A stretch of 64,000 nucleotides of DNA from Adiantum capillus-veneris (lineage: Eukaryota; Streptophyta; Polypodiopsida; Polypodiales; Pteridaceae): NCBI GenBank assembly GCA_014529385.2, contig CM043944.1:179048740-179112739 (forward strand), in the 5' to 3' direction. The notes beneath the pieces were generated by a model, which saw nothing but the letters and a program-made list of their open reading frames with translations, was not told the DNA's origin and ran no database searches. Position numbers and translations under genes: made by a program. Shown one piece after another: positions 56,354-64,000 of this stretch (position 1 is its first letter; each line of letters begins with the position of its first letter).

Positions 56354-57922
56354 CTTACTCCAGGCCTGACTCCTCTTTGATGATGTGGGTAAGATCACCG
56401 ATGTCCAACTCTTGGGAGGAGGGTACTATTAGATAGAGTTCAAGTGTCTAGAGATGACATCTAAGGTGATTTCAATGAGCCTGCTTGGTATCCAAGGAGC
56501 TCAAGCCTACTGCAGACGATGGCATCATGGTTTTGACCAGACTATAAATGTGCTTGAGGAGGAGGTCGATTTGCCTATATCGGTTTTCTTCTTAGGCATG
56601 AGGAGAGAGTACCTTCCTCTTCTCCCCATGTTTGAGACAATTTTGGAGTCTCCGCACATTGTAGCTTTAATTGTGTGTGGCCAAGGCCATGGGTTTACCT
56701 ACTGTGTGGGTTCTTGTTCAAGGCACACACTCCCTCCCGAAGATGATACTTCTACCTTGTGTGAGTAGGGGTTGGATCAGACATAATGTGGAGTATTTGG
56801 GTCTCCTAAAATAGTGCTTCATTTGCAGACAAATGGGCCACTTTGCAAAGGCCTCAACACATTCTAGGGATCATACAACTGACAATTGGCAGCAGGTGCC
56901 TGTTGGTCATGGTGGTTGCGAGCGATAGGGACAAGCTTGCTACACTACTCCCCCTCGTGGCCGACCTCTTGCAACTTAGCAACATTAGGTTCCGACAGGG
57001 ACCTTTTTGACCCCCTTCAGCAAGACCCCCAGAGCAGACTCGGTCCTCTTCAACTCCTCCCCCTCCTCCTCCCTCAAACACTGCCGCTTTGCCTCCCCCG
57101 TCTCCCCCCCACCTCGTCCACCTTCATCTGCACCTGCCACTTCTCCTCTCTCCCCGATGGGGCACTCAGCCTCATCTTCCGACCCCACTGCTACTCCTCC
57201 TAAGATGCAGGGGATTAGACACATGTCAATAGCAAGGTGCTCTCTTGGTGATGCTTTCTCCCGAGCCGTGTGGCTTAGGAGGGACAACCCCATTTGAGGC
57301 TGCTGCTTTTGGGTCAGACTTCCCCTTTTGATGTAGTCCCTCAAGGGTTTACTAGCTTTGACATTTGCAGACAATGGGACCTCTTTGAATATAGTCTCAT
57401 GTGATTCCTCTCCCACCACCGGGAGGAGGCTTGCTTTCCAGTCCACGTCCTCTTTTTTGCTCAAGGCAATGAGTCTTTGGATCCATTGGTAGGTTTCTCC
57501 TTTCCGCCATGTGGCAAGGACCCTATAGAGCGGACCCTCACACAGCTCTTGGCTAGCTCCAGATCTAGGCCACTGAGTTCTCACACCACACAGGGGACCT
57601 AGGGGTGAAAAACCCGGTATAGACACTTTGGCCTTCAACCAAGTTCCACGTGACACTGTTGCATGTAGCAAGTTGCAGGCACATTGTGGTGATTTGTTAG
57701 ATGACACTCATATCCCTCCATGCTATGTATTTGTACATGAGGATTCTTCGACAGAGGATGTAGCCCTATGGGCTGCATGCTTGGAGTGGGCCTGGGTGGG
57801 ACAGTCACTCCAAACGTGCTTTTCTAGAGGTTGCTCGGATGTGGATTACTCCCCTTTCAATACAACCTCAAAGATAGCGAGGTTGGCTAGTATTGCAACA
57901 TCTATTTTCTCTCATTGAGCCC
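56354..57922 (+). pseudogene. Probable LINE 5' part (ORF1-like), decayed
   Basis: It precedes the LINE endonuclease start. The frame 56454-56768 reads DLPISVFFLGMRREYLPLLP... YCVGSCSRHTLPPEDD, which could be a worn LINE ORF1, and a Pro/Ser-rich GC-rich stretch at 57000-57200 (SPPPRPPSSAPATSPLSP) is typical of ORF1 linkers. I cannot identify a conserved RNA-binding domain. A 240-residue minus-strand frame (56985-57707) overlaps it and has no recognisable domain. Confidence 0.4.
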
Positions 57923-58482
57923 ATGAGAATTGTCTCATGGAAGTGCATGGATTAGGTGGTCCCCAATTTCAATGTCAGATGGGGGGTCAATTGCATCAGG
58001 AGCTTCATCGATGCCTGTGAGTGGTGAGATTGATATTCCTAGGAGTATCATCTGTGTGAGATCCACATTAGACATGCTGGTCAATTTTGCATGGTCGCTA
58101 TGAGGTGTTTTGGTGAGCTCTATTTGGACCTTGAGGTATCGGGGGCGGGGTATATATGACTATTGTGGATTCTTGAAAGGAGGCCATTGTGGTCAAAGGT
58201 ATTATTGTGCCAGGTAGATCTCAATGGGTTACTATATAGATTCAAGGTTTCCTCATGGGTTTCCTGAACATTTACACGCCCAATGTGGCAAGTGCATGTG
58301 CTGAGTTTTTGTCTCATGTTGTTGAGTCTTTGCCGCATGTAGAGAAATGGTGTGCTAGGGGGGACTTCAACATGTTGGAGGACCCCTCTCACAGGATAGG
58401 AGGTGGCCATGCTTTATTGCATGGGGCGGAGTTGGCAGCTTGGGATCGGCTATGTATGACTATGGGGGTTTTTTATGTTTAG
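57923..58482 (+). pseudogene. LINE (L1-type) ORF2 endonuclease domain, truncated
   Basis: ORF2 starts MRIVSWKCMD at 57923 (the usual plant L1 MKI-SWN-RG start), with RWGVNCIRSFIDACEW and stops near 57950 and 58030. The core is FLNIYTPN (58263), then WCARGDFNMLEDPSHRIGG at about 58350-58405, the GDFN catalytic motif of the EEP/APE endonuclease family. The sequence ends at about 58486, where an unrelated LTR begins, and no RT remains. Confidence 0.88.
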
Positions 58483-58489
58483 CAACACT

Positions 58490-59044
58490 CAGGTTTTGTG
58501 AGAAATGTCAAAAGAAAAGAACAGACTGAACAAATTTTAAGCACTTCAATAAAAACTAAATTGAAAGAGAGAGAGCACATGCAACACAAAGTGGAGGAAT
58601 TCTACCCCAAAGAGTATTGGCCCCAAACCTTGGCTCCCCTTTTGGTATTTCTTTATATTGCATCAAAAGCGTACAAGCCGGTACTCCATCCTCTGCTCCT
58701 TCTCTGAGAAGAGTGCCAGAGAATGAGCCCTAGCCTCATATTTAAAGGCCCTTGGCCATTAAAAGAAGTTTACATGAAAAGCTTTAAATTCAAAAGCAAC
58801 TAGTCCAAAAAGCATATGGCCCGAAAAGCAGCCAGCACAATCTACAAAACTTTGTACAATCTACCACATTAGCAAGCCAATGCAAGGTGCAAAAATCCAT
58901 ACAATCTACCACATCAACAGATTAGCATGAACTATGGAAATATGTACATCTACTGCTTTTTCTTCTTCATTTAGGGTTTAGGCCCTGGGTCAACATCTGC
59001 AAGTTGGTTCCGTTCTTCAGTGGCTTGATACGCAGCAATTTAAG
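58490..59044 (-). repeat. LTR fragment of the gag-only family (minus)
   Basis: Its complement aligns with 33180-33864: GGCCTTTAAATATGAGG (promoter-like), GCAATATAAAGAAATACC(A/G)AAAGG and CACTGAAGAACGGAACC near the start. It is truncated at the LTR 3' end next to the LINE. Confidence 0.75.
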
Positions 59045-59045
59045 A

Positions 59046-59205
59046 CAAAATATCACAAAACTACTGACGTGTCAATTCACTGAAGAACAAACAACAATAG
59101 AAGAAGAAGTCCTACCAACTTATGGGACCCCGTATGATGGGGCCCAAGTGACATAAAGAAATTAAAATAAATCTAGACCCTCACACACACACAAAAGATA
59201 GCATA
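59046..59205 (+). repeat. LTR fragment of the gag-only family (plus)
   Basis: ATATCACAAAACTACTGACG...CCACACAAAAG-type start of the same LTR in the opposite orientation, beginning right where the minus copy ends, so the two lie head to head. Confidence 0.65.
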
Positions 59206-59231
59206 GAAATTGATGACGTTGGAGAGGGGGA

Positions 59232-59963
59232 ATGGGGGAGCACGCTCGGCACAAACAAAAGGGCCTCTCTATAGCTCAGGGTATCCACAATCCCCTATCC
59301 TTTTGGAAAACAAATTCAAAACAACACTGCACACTAGGAGACCACTGCCTGCTCAATTTCCACTGTTCTCACACTCCACAAACCCACCACACCAAGCGTA
59401 CCTACTACCAGGGCATGTCTCTACCCTTACACACGCTGGTGCAGCTCAAATATGTTGACCCATGGAAAGGCTCATTGTGGCAGGTGTATGGTAGTAGGCA
59501 GTGTCGCGACAATGTGCTTGAGCCTGTCTCGGGCACCAAGTGTCACAGGTACCGTTGGATATGTATGCTAAGTCGGCCATTTAACAGGCCAGACATGGTG
59601 CAAAAGATTTGCGAGTCACAATGCTTGAAGATGCACGAAAAATTTTGTGAGGCGTCGTACATTGTGGCAAGGGAGGAGAATATCAACGAGGTGATCTCTT
59701 TGGTGTTCAAAGATAGGTGGGGCCGCCATTGCAGTAGAAGGCAGCCACGGGGTGGCCAGAAAGTAAACGCTAGGAGGGGACCAAGAAGGCGGGGGGGCCA
59801 ACAGAGAGCATCCAAGAGGACCAAGGACAGTTCTCCAGACAGAGATGAAGGAAGAGCAAGTGATGGGGCTGTAGCAAGGAAGGGCCACGTACCACCATCA
59901 AAGGGTAGAGAAGAGATTGATGCATGCCGTGAGGGGGTTGGAGCACTACAGAGAGGGTCCTAG
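59232..59963 (+). CDS. Unidentified 243-residue reading frame
   Basis: Uninterrupted frame with a Cys-containing middle (CLKMHEKFCEASYIVAREEN) and a basic Arg/Gly/Lys-rich C-terminal third (RRGPRRRGGQQRASKR). I do not recognise the family. It lies between an LTR fragment and a Gypsy gag remnant and could be part of a transposon gene. The uncommon length and the basic tail are the only reasons to list it. Confidence 0.3.
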   Translation: MGEHARHKQKGLSIAQGIHNPLSFWKTNSKQHCTLGDHCLLNFHCSHTPQTHHTKRTYYQGMSLPLHTLVQLKYVDPWKGSLWQVYGSRQCRDNVLEPVSGTKCHRYRWICMLSRPFNRPDMVQKICESQCLKMHEKFCEASYIVAREENINEVISLVFKDRWGRHCSRRQPRGGQKVNARRGPRRRGGQQRASKRTKDSSPDRDEGRASDGAVARKGHVPPSKGREEIDACREGVGALQRGS

Positions 59964-60169
59964 AACAAGCACAGAGGGAAGAAGAGCCACGGAGTGCTGG
60001 CCGTTGTAAGGTAGAGGATGAGTGGGAGCACCGATTGCTAGAAGGCCGTGAGGAGCTGCATAACAGGTAGGGGGACCACCTGGGTGTCGGGCATGAGCTA
60101 CAAGGAGCTGCGAGGGTCGCCGACTCCACGGTGTAGATCAAAAGGGAGTATGAGGTAGGTATATTATAT

Positions 60170-60850
60170 GCTGGGTGTTTTTTCCATTTCCCCCTTCCCA
60201 TTAGTGGTGCCCCCACTGAGGATATACTGATTGCTCAAGTGATGGTGTGGTGCAGTAATATGGTGCCAGATTTTGAGTTGGTGCTCTCAGGTGAACAGGA
60301 TGCTGAAGATTGGATCTCAGATGTAGAGCTCTGGATGTTGTCGATGTGGATGGTGACCGATGAAGCCAAGGCAAAGGCTGTGCCGCTGGTGATGCGAGGG
60401 AAAGTCAAAGCTTGGTTCGAGGGGTTGGAAGTTCTTGATCGGCAATCATGGAAGGTGATTCGAGCTTGATTTGTCAAAGATTTCTAGCAAAGGCTTTAAA
60501 CTGTAGAAAAGTGGATTCTCAATTAAAGGCATTAAAGCAAGATGTGTCTGAAGGCTTCAGTGTGTTTCTAACCAAGTTTGAAGAGATATGGAAGCAACTA
60601 GCTACTGCTACCCAGCTGCAAAGTGGATATGTTTTCAAGATCTAGAGGTTCATGGCGTGCTTGCATCCGAGGATTAGAGACAACGTGGAAGCCGATGCGG
60701 ATACCTATGAAGACATGGTCTATCTGGCAAAGATCAAAAGTAGATAGGTTAAGCGGAAATTCAAGCTGGGCGTGTTGAAGCCAATAGATTCTATGCCTGT
60801 TGTTGCAGAGATAGCCAAGTATTCGTTGGTCCAACCAACGGTGTTTCCAA
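60170..60850 (+). pseudogene. Gypsy gag remnant
   Basis: Capsid-type gag: EQDAEDWISDVELWMLSMWM, KAKAVPLVMRGKVKAWFEGL, WKVI, a TGA at about 60468, then in another frame QLKALKQDVSEGFSVFLTKFEEIWKQL and, after a TAG, RIRDNVEADADTYEDMVYLA. It differs from the gag of the 49-56 kb element. Confidence 0.75.
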
Positions 60851-60854
60851 GTGT

Positions 60855-61800
60855 TTGAAGTGCAAGGTCTGTCGAGTAAGGCCTACTGTTGACTATGTTC
60901 CTTGGAGATTTCTAGTTTTTGATGTGCATTTATTGAGGGTGTACGAGCTTGTCAATGAGGAGAAGCTCCAGATTGCGATGAACCAAGATTCGGGAGCGAT
61001 AGCAGATATGGAGGTTCTGATGTGGATTGAAGAGTTAAAGGCTCTTCTTGTGGAAAGTTTGTATGAAAACATAGCAGAATGCAATTAGGTTGCAAATACC
61101 AAGGGTTCAAAAGCTGATGAAGAAAGTGACCAAAGCTATGGTGATGGTCAAGCTTTTGTAGAACAGCGGGCGAATGAAGATGCAGATATGCAGTCTCTAT
61201 ATGATGCCTATGATGATGAAGATACAAGCTCGAGTAGTTGGGAGACAAGCGAAGAGGATGGAGCATATGAGTCCACATCCTATGGCAAGGGGACGGAGTC
61301 TGATGAGCCTAAGCTGGTAAAGGTAAAGTTTCCCTCTTATGTGTATGATGATATGGTAGTAGCCCATGTGCAAGAAGAGCAGGTGCTCAAAGAATAGCAG
61401 GATGCAGGTGAAGAGCCAGTTTGCAAAGACCAGGGGGTTGGGCAACCATCTCTCGTGCCTTGTGATGGTCAGGGCATATTGACTGAAGAAGAATGTCTTG
61501 ATGAAGATGATGGGGATTTGATGAGCCGGTGGCTGATGTTGATTACGAGACGCAGATTTTGATTGCTAAAGCGATGGCGAGGATACAGGATATGCAAGGT
61601 TGTGTGCCTGATCCAGTGACGTTTGAAGCACCTACAGATGAAGTGGCTATGCAAGCGCCGCTATGCCAATTGTTGCAGGTTGTTTTTCTTGAAGACATGG
61701 ATACTATGGAGGAGTCTCTAGCCGATGGCTGGGGAACACAGGATACGGAAGCTGTGTAGGGTGTACAAGCTTGTTTTGGGTGGGAAAATGATTCATGCAT
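60855..61800 (+). pseudogene. Acidic gag-protease linker remnant
   Basis: Successive frames (60855-61088, 61188-61397, 61529-61759) are Glu/Asp/Ser-rich (YDDEDTSSSSWETSEEDGAYE). No protease motif is recognisable. Its position right after gag suggests the linker of the same element. Confidence 0.45.
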
Positions 61801-62134
61801 GCAGTTTTTTGAAGGATGGTGTTATCGAGCTTTACAGGAATGGTTGGCTTACAGATTTATAGGTGCAAAGCAGGGGTGGTGTGCATATGCTTTACAGATG
61901 GATGATGATGAGCAATACCATATCTTTGATCTAGGTGGAGTTTACACTATGCTCGGGGAAGCCTGCGGCTTTCCATTTGACCCGTGCGGGCTCTACAATA
62001 GAATCTCTCTCTATCTATTGTTGAAAGGACGCCCTTTCAACAACGTTTTCATAAAGATTCCATTAAAGATTCGTCAAAGATTCTATAAAGATTCCACATG
62101 AAGATGGTGATGAAGTAATGAAGATGAAGATGGA

Positions 62135-63089
62135 TGCTGCAACATGAAGATACGAGTTCATGGACGTCATCGAGTATCCCGTTATTATTATTTTGAGCCA
62201 TTACGGCCACTTTTGTTTTGTTTACGGGAACCTCATATTATAAATCGGCACTTGTATTTTGGCCGCAGATGCTTGTATAATGAGTAAAGCCAACTCAGTT
62301 TCTTGTAATTAAGCTCTGTAGAAGCCTAGGGACAATTCAGGTCATTTGGCCGGACATTAGGTTTGAAGGCTTTGTATATAAGCTAAAACCTAAGTCTTTG
62401 TAAAAAACACATTACGTTATCTCAATTAATATACAGTCGTGGGTTTTGCAGCACATGGTAGTGAGCTTCCCGCACACACACCGTCACACACACTAATCAC
62501 ATTGCAGATATGAGAGTAGGAGCGAGTTAGCATCGAGGAGCTCTCCGTGTCAACGCAAGCAATGCAAGCCGAGGACCACATCGCGAGCCCACCTGCTACG
62601 AGCTATATTTGGTCATAAGTACCTCAAACGACATCTGTTCTGAATGATCAAGTAGTCATTAGAATCAGGGCGAGAAGCTCTTCGTGTTGATGTCTTTGTA
62701 GATCAGTTTCGGACACTTTTGAAATTGATGTTTTGAGTCTATCGCGATAGCGATTAGAGGTCTTACAGTTATGGTTTTCAAGGTTTAGGTGTTTGGCCAT
62801 ATAGGATATGTCCTTGTGAGTCTTGCCCTCCGATTTCGAGTCATTCCGATATGATTTGAGACTGTTTCGAGCTTGTAGTGTTTCGTAGGATGCGTTGTCT
62901 GTTTCTTTGCTTTATGGTAGTGTTGTGGTAGGATTAGTGACTGTAGAGTGTTGTTCGTGTCTAGCTCAGGGTTGACAACCCAGAGATTGCCTCCATGCCC
63001 TAATCGGGTCAGCTACGTCCTCGGATTGACAGTTTGTTGGTCTGTGTTCTTGCTGTGCTCCATCGTCCATCGCGGCGTACCCGCTAACA
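62135..63089 (+). repeat. LTR of an Asp-tRNA-primed element (left end tentative)
   Basis: TATATAA at 62375-62381, then GCTAAAACCTAAG and A-rich termination-like sequence. It ends CCGCTAACA at 63089, immediately before a PBS. The left end at TGCTGCAACATG is inferred only from the length (~955 bp) expected from the related LTR at 20834 and from a purine-rich run before it. Confidence 0.65.
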
Positions 63090-63090
63090 T

Positions 63091-63108
63091 TGGCACCGTT
63101 GCCGGGGA
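63091..63108 (+). other. Primer-binding site, tRNA-Asp type
   Basis: TGGCACCGTTGCCGGGGA, one base after the LTR and one mismatch from the consensus. Confidence 0.85.
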
Positions 63109-64000
63109 AGAAGCGCCTAAACTAGCGTAGACCGCATCACTCGTGTTTGATAGTATAGCATTTCTCTAGAGTTTTCTAGAGTGTTGTCACCCTTTGCCTT
63201 CTTAGTGGGAAGTCAGAGAGCAGATCTCTTGATTGAGGGATAGCCAGGGAGCCTGCGTCTCGCCGAGGTGGTCCACCATGAGGTTGAGGTATGGTTATAT
63301 CATTTTGTTGTGTGTTTAGATTAGGTTCTATAGTTCGTGTATTTGGTTCTGACTTATGGTTGTGAAGAACTTGAAAGAAAAAAAAAATGCAAAGAAAAAC
63401 GCAAAAGGTAAGCAGGAGGCTGTTTGCTTGCTAGAAAGCAAAAACAACCATTCAACCATCCAAAGTAGGACTTTCGGTAGTGTAGGACATCTGATGTTGA
63501 TCTAGAGCAATTTTGACATGAAAATGTGCTTGAAAACACAAAAGGCGAAATTGTGCTGATTATGGTAAAAGTGCTCTAAAATGGTCGGTTGAAAGCCGAT
63601 TTGAGTGCTTGTTTTTGCATTGGAGACCTTAAGGTGGGGGGAAAACAGAGATTTGGTCCAATAATAATAATAAAAAAACTCTAAAAACCCAAAAAAACAA
63701 AAATCTGAAACCAAATCTGTAATTTTCAACAAAAAAAAGTTTGACCTCAAGACCTTGTTTTGCATATGCTCTACAGCTTGTATTTGAAATTTCAAAGCAT
63801 TTGCATCAGTGCTTGTGTATCTAAGTGGTAATTTGCTTTTTCTGAGTGTAAGGAAGTGAACTGTGAAATGCTTGAATCCAAAGGAAAAGAAGTCCAAATT
63901 GAATGAAACTTTGGGGATAGGCTTCTAAGGGAATTGGGAACCAAACTGTTCAGAAACAAAGAAAAAAATCACTTCCCAGTGGCTCTCTGCTTAGTCTATC
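63109..64000 (+). other. Leader of an LTR element running off the window
   Basis: Shares GATAGCCAGG(A/G)AGC and GCCGAGG with the leader at 23270-23310. No coding region is reached before the edge. Confidence 0.6.

Noticed and set aside
56985-57707. 240-residue uninterrupted minus-strand frame
   Set aside because: Lies antisense to probable LINE ORF1 in a GC-rich, proline-rich stretch where stops are rare; no recognisable domain.

Overview
The window is nuclear DNA from a land plant with a large, repeat-rich genome. I see no intact host gene. What is present is plant-type: Ty3/Gypsy and Ty1/Copia LTR retrotransposons primed by initiator-Met or Asp tRNA, a CACTA (En/Spm) transposon with spliced TNP2 and TnpA genes, a plant L1-type LINE endonuclease, an F-box gene remnant, a trihelix (Myb/SANT-like) remnant, and long GA/CT/CA microsatellites. 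A seed-free plant such as a fern is a reasonable guess from the overall look, but the sequence alone does not prove it.

Layout. 1-5.0 kb: tail of a Gypsy integrase with its polypurine tract and 3' LTR, then a second Gypsy remnant with a short 191-bp LTR, then a gag-protease scrap. 5.0-8.6 kb: the only host-gene-like material, a broken trihelix gene (minus), an RD/RE-repeat reading frame, and an F-box gene with about four frameshifts. 8.6-20.8 kb: two full tandem units and a truncated third unit of a ~5-kb segment that starts exactly at the F-box 3' end. Each full unit carries a truncated Gypsy LTR and pol fragment on the minus strand. 20.8-29.5 kb: a 5' LTR / Asp-tRNA PBS / protease-only reading frame / captured DEAD-box helicase fragment / PPT / 3' LTR element with no reverse transcriptase. 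Two copies of a ~1.34-kb TTAA-flanked non-autonomous DNA transposon sit in unit 1 and in the 5' LTR of that element. 29.5-32.8 kb: a decayed forward copy of the Met-primed Gypsy family.

33.2-48.6 kb is a three-deep nest, each level bounded by its own target-site duplication: a gag-only LTR element (TSD GCATG) is split by a Copia element (TSD CAAAT), which is split by a CACTA transposon (TSD TCA). The CACTA element holds a six-exon TNP2-type transposase gene with two nonsense codons and a frameshift, and a frameshifted TnpA-type gene. Both of its ends carry arrays of a GCGACGC-containing motif folded into long palindromes. 49.3-56.4 kb: a nearly complete minus-strand Gypsy element with gag, protease, RT, RNase H, integrase, PBS and a 1.57-kb 5' LTR. 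56.4-59.2 kb: LINE remnants and two head-to-head LTR fragments of the 33.2-kb family. 59.2-64 kb: an unidentified reading frame, a Gypsy gag remnant, and the LTR, PBS and leader of another Asp-tRNA-primed element that runs off the window.

The order of events can be read directly: tandem duplication came before insertion of the TTAA element in unit 1, because unit 2 keeps the empty site. The Asp-primed LTR element was in place before the second TTAA element entered its 5' LTR, because the 3' LTR keeps the empty site. The gag-only element came before the Copia element, which came before the CACTA element.
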